Of a DNA stretch of 64,000 nucleotides, positions 26,014-34,862 are shown in pieces. The notes below the pieces were generated by a model, which was given only the letters and a program-made list of their open reading frames with translations, had not been told where the DNA came from and made no database searches. The first letter of the stretch is position 1; every line of letters starts with the position of its first letter. The translations under genes and the position numbers were made by a program. The stretch is from NCBI RefSeq assembly GCF_007997005.1, contig NZ_VOSL01000060.1, positions 1-64,000 on the forward strand, read 5' to 3'. The stretch is from Lujinxingia vulgaris (GTDB lineage: Bacteria > Myxococcota_A > Bradymonadia > Bradymonadales > Bradymonadaceae).

Positions 26014-26706
26014 GTGGGCGATGGTCCCATTCAGATCCCGACGATCCGCGGCCGCATCGCCGAGCGACTCGCTCGCGCCCCGGCCCGCAACAACGACGAC
26101 GATCCGCTCAGCTTCCCGGAGTCCCCGGGCGATGTCCTGCTGCGCACCTCCGAGGAGCGCGGCGCCGTTGCCCTGGCCTGCCTGCTGCTCGAGAACCTGC
26201 GCGAGCACGGCGCCACCCGCGTCAACTCCCGCGCCCTCGATCAGGTGCTGCGCAAAGTCCTCGACACCTTCGGCCCCAAAGAGGTCATGGACATCGAGGT
26301 CGAGGCCTACGAGATCCTCCTGTGGATCGGCAGCGCCATCGACCCCGACTGGAGCCCCGAGCGCACCGAAGATCCCGGTGAGCTCGACCCCACCGCCAGC
26401 CGCACCGACCTGGTGCGCTGGGCCATCCACGGCGGTGTCGATCTCGAGATGCACTACTACAGCCGCGGCCGCGGCGAACTCACGCGCCGCCGCATCACGC
26501 CCATCAGCCTGGAGGCCGAGACCTACCTCCACGCCTACTGCCACCTGCGCCGCGACGAGCGCGTCTTCCGGCTCAGCCGCATCGGCGACCTGCACCCGGT
26601 CGGCGGCTGGCCCGAGAAGCCTCGTCAGAAGCCGCGCAAGTCCAGCGACGAGGCCGGCGGCAAAAAGCAAGACCCGCCTGGCCAGATGAGCCTGCTCGAC
26701 GAATAA
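26014..26706 (+). CDS. WYL-like domain protein
   Basis: A 230-residue protein starting at GTG 26014, with CAGGAG seven bases upstream. The first 100 residues are helical. Residues 125-195 show the WYL core pattern: LVRWAIHGGVDLEMHYYSRGRGELTRRRITPISLE then YLHAYCHLRRDERVFRLSRIGDL. WYL domains bind nucleotides or nucleic acids and usually regulate transcription. There is no obvious helix-turn-helix. It is followed 35 bp later by the aldehyde dehydrogenase gene, so it may share or control that unit. Confidence 0.72.
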   Translation: MGDGPIQIPTIRGRIAERLARAPARNNDDDPLSFPESPGDVLLRTSEERGAVALACLLLENLREHGATRVNSRALDQVLRKVLDTFGPKEVMDIEVEAYEILLWIGSAIDPDWSPERTEDPGELDPTASRTDLVRWAIHGGVDLEMHYYSRGRGELTRRRITPISLEAETYLHAYCHLRRDERVFRLSRIGDLHPVGGWPEKPRQKPRKSSDEAGGKKQDPPGQMSLLDE

Positions 26707-26741
26707 CGCCCGCAACCCTTTGATAACTAAGGCATTTCAGC

Positions 26742-28202
26742 GTGAAGAAGATCCTTAACTTCATCGACGGCGCGTTTGTGGAGCCGGCCCGCGGCGCGTA
26801 CTTCCCCAACACCAACCCCGCCACCGGCGCCCTCATCGCGGAGGTCGCCGAGGGTGGCGCCGAAGACATCGACCGCGCCGTCGAGGCCGCGCGCCGCGCC
26901 TTCAACGGCCCCTGGGGCGCGTTGCCCCTCTCTGAGCGCCTCGACGCCCTCGACCGGGTCGCAAGCGGCATCCTTGCGCGCTTCGACGACTTCCTCAAAG
27001 CCGAGATGCTCGACACCGGAAAGCCCGCGAGCTTCGCCCGGCGCATCGACATCCCGCGCGGAGCTGCCAACTTTAAGTTCTTCGCCAACCTGATGCGCAC
27101 CCAGCACACCGCTGCTTTTGAGACCGAGACGCCCGGCGGCGGCAGCGCGCTCAACTACACGATCCGCCGCCCCCTGGGCGTCGTGGGCGTCATCAGCCCC
27201 TGGAACCTCCCACTCTTGCTGCTCACCTGGAAGCTCGCCCCGGCGCTTGCTGCCGGAAACTGCGTGGTGGCCAAACCCAGCGAAGAGACCCCCTCGACCG
27301 CCGCGCTCCTCGGCGAGGTCTTCCGCGACGCCGGCGTCCCGCCGGGCGTCTTCAACGTGGTCCACGGCTTCGGGCCGGGCTCGGCCGGCGAGGCCCTCAC
27401 CCGCCACCCGGACGTCGACGCGATCACGTTTACCGGCGAGTCGCGCACCGGCAGCGCGATTATGGAGGCCTGCGCCCCGCACGTGCGCGACATCTCCTTT
27501 GAGCTTGGCGGCAAAAACGCCGCGATCATCTTCGCCGACGCCGACCTTCAGGAGGCCATCGACGGCACCGCCCGCTCCAGCTTCTCCAACACCGGCCAGG
27601 TCTGCCTCTGCTCGGAGCGCGTCTACGTCGAGCGCCCCATCTTCGACGCCTTCGTCGAGGGCCTGGCCGCCCGCGCCCGCGGCCTCAAGGTCGGCGACCC
27701 CTTCGATGAGGCCACCCAGATGGGTCCACTCATCAGCCACGCCCACCGCGAGAAAGTCTTAAGCTACTTCGAGCTCGCACGAAACGAAGGCGCCACAGTG
27801 GTTGCCGGCGGGGGCATCCCCGAGCTAAGCGGCACGCTTGCAAAGGGCGCCTTCGTCGAACCCACCGTCTGGACCGGCCTTGGCCAGAACGCCCGCATCC
27901 TGCGCGAAGAGGTCTTCGGCCCGGTCTGCCACGTGATGCCCTTCGACACCGAAGAAGAAGCCATCGCGCTGGCCAATGACTCCGACTACGGACTCTGCGC
28001 CGCCCTCTGGACCAACGACGTGCGCCGCGCCCACCGCGTCTCCGCGCGCATGGACGTGGGCCTTGTCTGGGTCAACACCTGGTTTCTGCGCGACCTGCGC
28101 ACCCCCTTCGGCGGCGTCAAGCTCAGCGGCATCGGGCGCGAGGGCGGCACCCACTCGCTCGACTTCTACACCGAGACAAAAAACATCTGCATCAAACTCT
28201 GA
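26742..28202 (+). CDS. Aldehyde dehydrogenase, 2-aminomuconic semialdehyde dehydrogenase type
   Basis: A 486-residue NAD-dependent aldehyde dehydrogenase with the catalytic Cys288 in SNTGQVCLCSERVYVE, general base Glu254 in FELGGKNAA and the PWNLPLLLLTWKLAPAL block. The Asn of NYTIRRPLGVVGVISPWN and the family-specific LCSERVYVE favour the 2-aminomuconate/2-hydroxymuconate 6-semialdehyde group (ALDH8A1-like). The next gene is a RidA-family protein of the 2-aminomuconate deaminase type, which makes the aminomuconate step of the kynurenine pathway the likely job. The start is GTG. The substrate is inferred, not shown. Confidence 0.85.
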   Translation: MKKILNFIDGAFVEPARGAYFPNTNPATGALIAEVAEGGAEDIDRAVEAARRAFNGPWGALPLSERLDALDRVASGILARFDDFLKAEMLDTGKPASFARRIDIPRGAANFKFFANLMRTQHTAAFETETPGGGSALNYTIRRPLGVVGVISPWNLPLLLLTWKLAPALAAGNCVVAKPSEETPSTAALLGEVFRDAGVPPGVFNVVHGFGPGSAGEALTRHPDVDAITFTGESRTGSAIMEACAPHVRDISFELGGKNAAIIFADADLQEAIDGTARSSFSNTGQVCLCSERVYVERPIFDAFVEGLAARARGLKVGDPFDEATQMGPLISHAHREKVLSYFELARNEGATVVAGGGIPELSGTLAKGAFVEPTVWTGLGQNARILREEVFGPVCHVMPFDTEEEAIALANDSDYGLCAALWTNDVRRAHRVSARMDVGLVWVNTWFLRDLRTPFGGVKLSGIGREGGTHSLDFYTETKNICIKL

Positions 28203-28233
28203 GTGACGTCGGACGTTCACCTTCAGGAGCCTC

Positions 28234-28668
28234 ATGACCACCCGCGCCTACACCATCGACGGCCGCGCCCCGGCCCTCGCCCATTACCCGCACGCACGAC
28301 GCGTGGGGGATCTGATCTTTGTCAGCGGCGTCTCCAGCCGACGCCCCGACAACACCCACGTCGGCGTGCGCATCGACGAGGACGGCACGATTCACCGCGA
28401 CATCGCCGCGCAAACACAAGCCGTCATCGAGAACATCGGCCGCATCTTAAAGGAAGCCGGCGCCGGACTGGAGCACCTGGTCGACATCACGACCTTCCTC
28501 ATCGATATGGAGGATTTCGCCGGCTACAACGCCGTCTACAACGAATTTTTCAACGCCGAGACCGGCCCCACCCGCACCACCGTGGCCGTCCACCAGCTTC
28601 CCCACCCCAATCTGGCGATCGAGATGAAAGCGGTGGCCTACCTGCCTTTGCTTTCAGACGAAGGATAA
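28234..28668 (+). CDS. RidA-family 2-aminomuconate deaminase-like protein
   Basis: A 144-residue YjgF/YER057c/UK114 protein. LIFVSGVSSRRPDN, EAGAGLEHLVDITTFLIDM, FAGYNAVYNEFF and the Arg in GPTRTTVAVHQLP fit the family trimer active site. The Arg is the one that binds the imine/enamine carboxylate in RidA proteins. Adjacency to the aminomuconic semialdehyde dehydrogenase suggests hydrolysis of 2-aminomuconate to 4-oxalocrotonate plus ammonia. The pair is closed by a strong terminator. A generic RidA housekeeping role is the alternative. Confidence 0.85.
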   Translation: MTTRAYTIDGRAPALAHYPHARRVGDLIFVSGVSSRRPDNTHVGVRIDEDGTIHRDIAAQTQAVIENIGRILKEAGAGLEHLVDITTFLIDMEDFAGYNAVYNEFFNAETGPTRTTVAVHQLPHPNLAIEMKAVAYLPLLSDEG

Positions 28669-28738
28669 CGCATCGTCACACCACAACGACACAAACACCA
28701 TATATATCAACAGGTTAGCACCCAAACGACTTAAGATA

Positions 28739-28771
28739 GTGCCGCCCCCGACCGGGCGGCATCTTTTTTTC
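28739..28771 (+). terminator. Rho-independent terminator
   Basis: Stem TGCCGCCC/GGGCGGCA followed by TCTTTTTTTC, ending the dehydrogenase-deaminase pair. Confidence 0.92.
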
Positions 28772-28807
28772 TTGCTCCCGGGAAAACACGATCTGAGCAA
28801 AAAATTT

Positions 28808-28835
28808 TGACCTCAAGGTAATTCGTTCTATACTT
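28808..28835 (+). promoter_or_regulatory. Promoter of the M48 peptidase gene
   Basis: TTGACC at 28808, 16 bp, then TATACT at 28830. It lies in a locally AT-rich stretch about 150 bp upstream of the peptidase start, leaving a long leader. Confidence 0.7.
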
Positions 28836-28843
28836 CAAGCAGA

Positions 28844-28860
28844 CTGGAAATTTTCCAGTC
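28844..28860. promoter_or_regulatory. Operator-like palindrome downstream of promoter
   Basis: A perfect inverted repeat with eight-base arms (ACTGGAAA / TTTCCAGT, one-base centre). It covers roughly +3 to +20 relative to the promoter at 28808, a position suited to a dimeric repressor. Confidence 0.6.
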
Positions 28861-28981
28861 ATAGTGTAATCCACTCCTGGTTCGTGCACCGTCGACGAGC
28901 TAGCTCGAAAGCCCTGAAGTCCAGGTAGTATCAGGTGGGCTTTCCCAGGTGGGACGTTTCGTCAGCCCTTGGGAGGTCTTC

Positions 28982-31141
28982 ATGTATCGTTCTTGGCTCC
29001 ACCGCTTCGTTCCTGCTGTCGGCCCGGCCTCCGGCTCCTCGCCGGTCTCTGTGCCCCGCCACGCCCTTCAACTTAACGGCGCCTACCTGCTGCGCGTGGG
29101 GCTCTTAGCCCTGGCCCTGGTGGGGCTGCTCGCGCTCTACTTCGGCGCGCTGATCCTCAGCGTGGCGGCCACTGTCGTGGTCGTAACCCGTGCGATGAGC
29201 GGCCCGATTCAGCTCGATGACCTCGTGCTGGGATCGCTGACCGCCCTGCTCCTTCTGCCCCTGGCGCTTGTCCTGCTCAAAGGACTCTTCCACCGCCAGA
29301 AGGTCGACCGCTCTGAGTTCATTGAGCTCAGCGCTGAGTCGGAGCCGGAGCTCTTCGCGTTCCTCATCGACCTCTGCCAGCGTGCCGGCGCGCCGCTGCC
29401 GCATCGCGTCTACGCCTGCCCGCAGGTCAATGCCGGGGTCTTTTTTGACGCCTCGCTGCTCAACCTGATCTTCCCGGTGCGCAAGAACCTGCTCATCGGT
29501 CTGGGGCTCATCAACACCCTTAACCGCACCGAGCTCGAAGCTGTGCTCGCCCACGAGCTGGGGCACTTCTCCCAGCGCTCAATGCGCCTGACGCACTACG
29601 TGTACGTCGTCGCCGAGATCCTGCGTCAGCTGGTCGAGGAGCGCGATCCCATTGACCAGGCCCTGGCCCGCTGGCAGACCCGCTGGCACCGCGGCCTGGG
29701 TTTGCCCCTTCTGCTCAACACGATCACCACTCTGGTGCGCAGCATCGCTCGCCGGGCCCTGGCGGCGCTGGAGCGTCTCGACGCGTCGGTGAGCCGCCAG
29801 ATGGAGCTTCACGCCGACCGCGTCGCCGTGCGCCTCACCGGCAGCGACGCGCTGGTGCACGCGCTCAAGCGCGCCGACTGGGCGGATCGCTGCTACGCCC
29901 AGACCTGCTACGACCTGGAGCAGGCCTCCCGCGAGGGGTTACGTACCGACGACTTCTTCGTGCACCACGAGGCCCTGATGGGCTCGATGCGCGAGCGTCT
30001 GGGCGACGCGACCCTCGGTCAGCCGCCGGCGCTCCCCGATGACCCCGACCACTTTGAGTGGGTCTTCGACCCGGAAGACGCCGGCGAGCGCGCCGACCTC
30101 TTCGACTCCCACCCGCCCCACCATGTGCGGGAGGCGCACGCCCGCTACCACTACGTGCGCACCGACTTCGACGAACGCTCGGCCTGGACCCTCTTTGATG
30201 ATCCGCAGAGCCTGCGCCACGCGCTCACCCGCGGCATCAACGCGGTGGAGTTTGGCGACGCCGCCCCCACCCACCACGCCCCCGAACTTCAAACCTACCT
30301 CGACGGCGAACACGCCGAGGTTCTGCTCAACCCGCGCGAAAAGGTCGTCTTCGGGCACCGCTACGTCGAATTCGGTGAATTGGACGAGGTCTTCGACGCT
30401 GCCAACGCCGAAGATAGCGATGACGAGGCCATCACCGCCTGGCTTCACGACCTCATCGGTCCCACCCTGGACCAGGCCGCCGAAAGGTTGGCCGCACAGC
30501 TCCCGCAGCTCACCGCCCAGCCGGTGGCCGCCCACGGCAACGCGCGCCCGCTGCGCAGCAGCGCCGGCGCCCGCGCCTGTCCTCCGGGAGTCGACTGCGG
30601 CCGCGACCCGCAGGCCGAGCAGCGCTGGTTCGCCCAGCTCGACGCCGACCTGATGCACGCCCACCTGGTCATCGCCGCACGCCAGGGCGACGACGCCCTC
30701 GACGAGCTTCAGACGCGCTACCGCTTCCACGATCACCTCCAGCGCCTGGCCCGCTGGATGCGCAAGCACAGCCCTTCGCTGGCCCGCGTCACTCACCTGG
30801 TGGCCGACGCCGAGCTTGACGACGACGCGATTCAGTGGATCTTCGAGACGCTGGTGGGTACCCACACCACCTTCCATCAGGCGCTCTACGAAGGCCCGCG
30901 CATCCCGGCGCTTCACGGCTTTGAGGATGAAGACAGCCTCGGTGAGCGTTTGCTCGACACCCCGCTGGTCGACGCCTCGCCACTGATGCGTGGCGAGCTC
31001 AACCACCGGTGGCTCAACCGCTACACCGCCCAGTGGCAGGAGGCCAGCGAGCGCCTAGACCACCTGCGACGCAAGAGCCTGGGCGCGATGCTGGCCCACC
31101 AGCGTGAGCTTGTCGAGCGCTGGGAGGCGCGCCAGCCTTGA
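28982..31141 (+). CDS. Membrane-bound M48-family metallopeptidase
   Basis: A 719-residue protein. Two transmembrane segments (about residues 36-64 and 77-98) precede an M48 catalytic domain with HELGH at residues 191-195 and the third zinc ligand Glu275 in QMELHADRVAV, as in HtpX/Ste24-like enzymes. Beyond residue 330 there is a long C-terminal region (VHHEALMGSMRERL ... YHYVRTDFDERSAWTLF) typical of bacterial M48 proteins with an extra cytosolic or periplasmic domain of unknown role. The ATG at 28982 has GGGAGG five bases upstream. It is likely a membrane quality-control protease. Confidence 0.85.
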   Translation: MYRSWLHRFVPAVGPASGSSPVSVPRHALQLNGAYLLRVGLLALALVGLLALYFGALILSVAATVVVVTRAMSGPIQLDDLVLGSLTALLLLPLALVLLKGLFHRQKVDRSEFIELSAESEPELFAFLIDLCQRAGAPLPHRVYACPQVNAGVFFDASLLNLIFPVRKNLLIGLGLINTLNRTELEAVLAHELGHFSQRSMRLTHYVYVVAEILRQLVEERDPIDQALARWQTRWHRGLGLPLLLNTITTLVRSIARRALAALERLDASVSRQMELHADRVAVRLTGSDALVHALKRADWADRCYAQTCYDLEQASREGLRTDDFFVHHEALMGSMRERLGDATLGQPPALPDDPDHFEWVFDPEDAGERADLFDSHPPHHVREAHARYHYVRTDFDERSAWTLFDDPQSLRHALTRGINAVEFGDAAPTHHAPELQTYLDGEHAEVLLNPREKVVFGHRYVEFGELDEVFDAANAEDSDDEAITAWLHDLIGPTLDQAAERLAAQLPQLTAQPVAAHGNARPLRSSAGARACPPGVDCGRDPQAEQRWFAQLDADLMHAHLVIAARQGDDALDELQTRYRFHDHLQRLARWMRKHSPSLARVTHLVADAELDDDAIQWIFETLVGTHTTFHQALYEGPRIPALHGFEDEDSLGERLLDTPLVDASPLMRGELNHRWLNRYTAQWQEASERLDHLRRKSLGAMLAHQRELVERWEARQP

Positions 31142-31166
31142 ACTTCTTTGCCGATCGAACCCATCT

Positions 31167-31658
31167 ATGCCCGTACGTATCAAAGCCAGCTGGATCTGGA
31201 CGGCTTGCGCCCTGCTGATCCTCCTCTCGATTGTTCTGCCGCAGGTCGACATGTCGATTCAGCATGAGAGCCCCCGCGCTGAAGCCAACTTCGACCCTTT
31301 TGATCCGGCCATCATCGCGCTGGAATCGCATCTCGCACAACAGCGCGTCGGCGACTGGGAGCCCGACCAGGTGCGCGCGCAGCTCCCGCTGCTTCAGGCT
31401 CGGGCGCTGGCGCGCATCGGTCCCATGACCCCCGTGGAGATGGAGCGCGTCGCTGCGCTGATTGACGAGTACGCCCCGCAGATCGCCTCCCAGCCGGAGG
31501 GCTCCGCCGAGGCGCTGCGCGCCCACCGCGATCACCTCATCGCCGAGAGCCTCCCACGTCTCAACGCCGACGCCATCCGCGACGCGCTCGAGAAGACCCG
31601 CCAGAGCGTCGAAGGCGCGATCTCCTCCTCGGAGACCGCGCCCTCGACCGGAACTTAA
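31167..31658 (+). CDS. Membrane-anchored helical protein
   Basis: A 163-residue protein with one N-terminal transmembrane helix (WIWTACALLILLSIVL) and a helical, charged domain. It starts 25 bp after the M48 peptidase and is probably co-transcribed and co-localised with it. I do not recognise the family. The start at 31167 is chosen because the membrane helix follows directly; no strong ribosome site is visible. Confidence 0.6.
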   Translation: MPVRIKASWIWTACALLILLSIVLPQVDMSIQHESPRAEANFDPFDPAIIALESHLAQQRVGDWEPDQVRAQLPLLQARALARIGPMTPVEMERVAALIDEYAPQIASQPEGSAEALRAHRDHLIAESLPRLNADAIRDALEKTRQSVEGAISSSETAPSTGT

Positions 31659-31681
31659 CCCAATACTTTCAAGACCTTAGC

Positions 31682-33277
31682 TCAACCCTTGAGCGAGGGC
31701 GCCGCCTTCAGGATAGCCGCCCCGGCCTGGTCAGCATACTGCTCGAAGTTCGTCTCGAAGAGACCCACGAGTTTGCGCGCCGTGGCTTCAAAGGCGTCGG
31801 CATCAGCCCAGGTCTTGCGGGGCACGAGCACCTCAGAGGGAACTCCCGCAACCTCGGTGACCACATCGACCTTAAAGAGCGGATCGCTCACCGTCGGAGC
31901 ATCGGCCAGCTCCCCGGAGTTGATGGCGTCGATGATCGCGCGGGTGTACTTGAGCTTCATGCGATGGCCCGTGCCGTACGCCCCGCCGGTCCAGCCGGTG
32001 TTGACCAGCCAGGCTTTGGCGCCGTGCTGGCGCATCTTCTCGGCCAGAAGCTCGGCGTAGCGCATCGGATGCCACACCAGGAACGCCGCGCCGAAGCACG
32101 CCGAGAAGGTCGCCTTGGGCTCGGTCACGCCCATCTCGGTGCCCGCCACCTTCGCGGTGTACCCGCTGATGAAGTGGTACATCGCCGCCTCCGGGGTAAG
32201 TCGACTCACCGGCGGCAAGACCCCGTAGGCGTCACAGGTCAAAAAGATGATGTTGTTAGGATGCCCGCCCACGCACGGGATCTGCGCCCCGGGCACGTAC
32301 TCAATCGGGTACGAGGTGCGGGTGTTCTCGGTGATCGCGTTATCGTGGAAGTCCACCTCGCGGGTGTCCTTGTCGTAACCCACGTTCTCCAGCACCGAGC
32401 CGTAGCGGATCGCGTCGTAGATGATCGGCTCCTGCTCTTTCGACAGGTCGATCGTCTTGGCGTAGCAGCCCCCCTCAATGTTGAAGACGCCCTTTTCCGT
32501 CCAGCAATGCTCATCGTCGCCGATCAGCGCGCGATGCGGGTCGGTGGAGAGCGTCGTCTTGCCCGTGCCCGAGAGCCCGAAGAAGAGCGAGACATCCCCC
32601 TTCTCGTTGCTCTGGTTGGCCGAGCAGTGCATCGAGAGCACGCCTTTTTTAGGCATCAGGTAATGCATGATCGTGAAGACGCCCTTCTTCATCTCCCCGG
32701 CGTAGTCGGTGCCCAGGATCACGAACTCGCCACGATCGAAGTTCAGCGCCACGCTGGTCTTCGAGGTCACCGACTTCACGCGCTGCGGATCAGCCGCGCT
32801 GCTCCCGGCGTTGAAGATCACATAATCGGGCTCCCCGTAGCTCTCCAGCTCCTCGGCCGTGGGACGAATCAGCATGTTGTGCATAAAGAGCGAGTGGTAG
32901 GCCCGCGCGCACACAATGCGCACCTTAAGCTGATGCTCCTTATCCCAACCGGCAAAACCGTCGATCACGTAGAGCACCGGGCGGTCATTGAGATAGTCAA
33001 TGGCCGTCTGGCGGTTCTGCATGAACTCGTCGGGTTCCATGGCGATGTTGATATCACCCCACCAGATGTCGTCCTGGCTGGAGGGCTCGCGCACCACCCG
33101 CTTGTCTTTGGGGCTGCGTCCGGTCTTCTCGCCGGAGAAGGCGATCAGCGCGCCGCTTGAGGCGATCGCTGCCCCCGGATCGTTGAGAATCGCCATCTCG
33201 TAGAGGCGAGCCACGCTGGGGTTACGCAACACCTCGGGGCCGTCGATGCCGTACCCTTTCAAGTCGACCTTGCTCAT
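31682..33277 (-). CDS. pckA: Phosphoenolpyruvate carboxykinase (ATP)
   Basis: Converts oxaloacetate and ATP to phosphoenolpyruvate, the first committed step of gluconeogenesis. The 531-residue protein is full length. It has SGEKTGRSPKDKR (substrate Arg), GTDYAGEMKKG, the kinase P-loop FGLSGTGKTTLS (residues 233-244), ALIGDDEHCW metal site, and VNTGWTGGAYGTG. The ATG at 33277 has AAAGGTG upstream. It is convergent with the M48 unit and separate from the two-component genes. Confidence 0.97.
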   Translation of the reverse strand: MSKVDLKGYGIDGPEVLRNPSVARLYEMAILNDPGAAIASSGALIAFSGEKTGRSPKDKRVVREPSSQDDIWWGDINIAMEPDEFMQNRQTAIDYLNDRPVLYVIDGFAGWDKEHQLKVRIVCARAYHSLFMHNMLIRPTAEELESYGEPDYVIFNAGSSAADPQRVKSVTSKTSVALNFDRGEFVILGTDYAGEMKKGVFTIMHYLMPKKGVLSMHCSANQSNEKGDVSLFFGLSGTGKTTLSTDPHRALIGDDEHCWTEKGVFNIEGGCYAKTIDLSKEQEPIIYDAIRYGSVLENVGYDKDTREVDFHDNAITENTRTSYPIEYVPGAQIPCVGGHPNNIIFLTCDAYGVLPPVSRLTPEAAMYHFISGYTAKVAGTEMGVTEPKATFSACFGAAFLVWHPMRYAELLAEKMRQHGAKAWLVNTGWTGGAYGTGHRMKLKYTRAIIDAINSGELADAPTVSDPLFKVDVVTEVAGVPSEVLVPRKTWADADAFEATARKLVGLFETNFEQYADQAGAAILKAAPSLKG

Positions 33278-33385
33278 AAAGTCACCTTTGAGTTCTGCAT
33301 ACCTTTTGAGAAACATCTCACCCACACCCTGTCACCGCCAGGCGGCGGCTGGCCGCACACTAATCACCGCCCCCCGCGCCGGTCA

Positions 33386-33406
33386 AGTAAGCCCCCCGGG
33401 CTTAAC
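33386..33406 (-). terminator. Weak hairpin terminator
   Basis: Seven-base stem TAAGCCC/GGGCTTA with a three-base loop directly after the response-regulator stop. There is no clear T-tract. Confidence 0.4.
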
Positions 33407-33411
33407 TTTCC

Positions 33412-34818
33412 TTAATCTGAGGTCTCCTCGTCGGGGGCCTCCACCCCGTACTTCTCCAGCTTGTAGTAGAGCGCGCTGGACTTAATCCCCAACAGGCGCG
33501 CCGTCTCCGCTTTGACCCCCTGGGCCTTCTCCAGCGCGGCCACAATCAACGAGCGCTCCAGCGCTTCGAGCACCTCCGGTAGACTCGAGGCCTCGACCGC
33601 GCTCAGGTCCATGCCCTCTGCCATCTGTGTTCCGCCCCCTAACGCCGGCGGCAGATCCTCCACCCCGATCGACTCCCCGCGTGCAAAGACCAGGGCATGT
33701 TCGATCACATTCTCCAGCTCCCGCACATTGCCCGGCCACTCATAACGCGTGAGCAGCGCCATCGCGTCCTCGCCAATACGACGGGCCTGAGAGCGGGTGC
33801 GCTCGGCCAACTTCTCCACGAAATGCCGCGCCAGCGCCGGAACATCTTCGCGACGCTCTCGCAAAGGCGGCAGCTCCACCGGAATGATGTGCAGCCGGTA
33901 AAAAAGATCTTCGCGAAAACTCCCCTTCGCCACCTCTTCGCGCAGATCGCGGTGCGTCGCGGTGACCACGCGCACATCGGCTTTAAGCGTCTCTTCGCCG
34001 CCCACCCGCTCAAACTCCCGCTCCTGAAGAACGCGCAAGAGCTTCAGCTGTGTGGCGGGCTGAATGTCGCCAATCTCATCGAGAAAAATCGTCCCCCCTT
34101 CAGCAAGTTCAAACCGTCCGAGCCGACGTTTATGCGCGCCGGTAAACGCGCCCTTCTCATGACCGAAGAGCTCGCTCTCCAACAGCCCCTCGGCCAGGGC
34201 CGAGCAGTTCACCTTCACAAAAGGCCCGCTGGCGCGCGGGCTGGCCTTATGAATCGCCCGCGCCACAAGCTCTTTGCCCGTCCCCGACTCCCCGTGGATG
34301 TACACGGTGCTCTCACTGCCGGCCACGCGTCGCACCCGCTCCAGAATGGTGGCCATGGCCTGAGAGTCACCCACGATCGCTTCATCGAAGCTGCCGGCGA
34401 CGTCCTCGCGCAGGATCGCGTTCTCCTCGATAAGCCTCTCGGCGCGCGCCCGCTCCGCGCCCACCTCCAGCGCGCGGCTGACCTTGGCCCGCAAGAGCTC
34501 CGGAGGAAAAGGTTTGGGCAAAAAGTCGAACGCCCCGGCCTGCATCGCCTCCACAGCCGTCTCAATGCTGCCAAAGGCGGTGATCATGATCACCATCGCC
34601 TCCGGCCGCGCCTCACGAACCCTGGCGAGCACCTGCATGCCATCGACCTCATCCATCTTCAGGTCGGTGATCACAAGGTCGGGGCGCGCCTCCTTAAAGC
34701 TCTGCAATCCCTGGCGGCCCCCCTCGGCTGCAAGCGCTGTATGCCCCATGCGCGTGAGCACCTGCACGATGCCCTCGCGCAATGTCTCATTGTCTTCAAC
34801 GACCAACACCTTTGCCAT
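33412..34818 (-). CDS. NtrC-family sigma-54 response regulator
   Basis: A 468-residue activator. The receiver domain has the phospho-acceptor D52 (LVITDLKM) and K102. The sigma-54 AAA+ domain has Walker A GESGTGKE (176-183), the GAFTGA loop that contacts sigma-54 (223-228) and Walker B TIFLDE (243-248). The C-terminal Fis-type helix-turn-helix is [21 protein letters not shown]. It lies 44 bp downstream of the sensor kinase and is almost certainly its partner. The regulon is unknown. Confidence 0.95.
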   Translation of the reverse strand: MAKVLVVEDNETLREGIVQVLTRMGHTALAAEGGRQGLQSFKEARPDLVITDLKMDEVDGMQVLARVREARPEAMVIMITAFGSIETAVEAMQAGAFDFLPKPFPPELLRAKVSRALEVGAERARAERLIEENAILREDVAGSFDEAIVGDSQAMATILERVRRVAGSESTVYIHGESGTGKELVARAIHKASPRASGPFVKVNCSALAEGLLESELFGHEKGAFTGAHKRRLGRFELAEGGTIFLDEIGDIQPATQLKLLRVLQEREFERVGGEETLKADVRVVTATHRDLREEVAKGSFREDLFYRLHIIPVELPPLRERREDVPALARHFVEKLAERTRSQARRIGEDAMALLTRYEWPGNVRELENVIEHALVFARGESIGVEDLPPALGGGTQMAEGMDLSAVEASSLPEVLEALERSLIVAALEKAQGVKAETARLLGIKSSALYYKLEKYGVEAPDEETSD

Positions 34819-34862
34819 ACGCTTGCTCCCGGACACCTTGATACGTCGACCAGCGGATCCTC

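Noticed and set aside
28203-28718. 171-codon ORF overlapping the RidA gene
   Set aside because: It is a frame-shifted shadow rich in Arg, Pro and His. The RidA frame has all family motifs.
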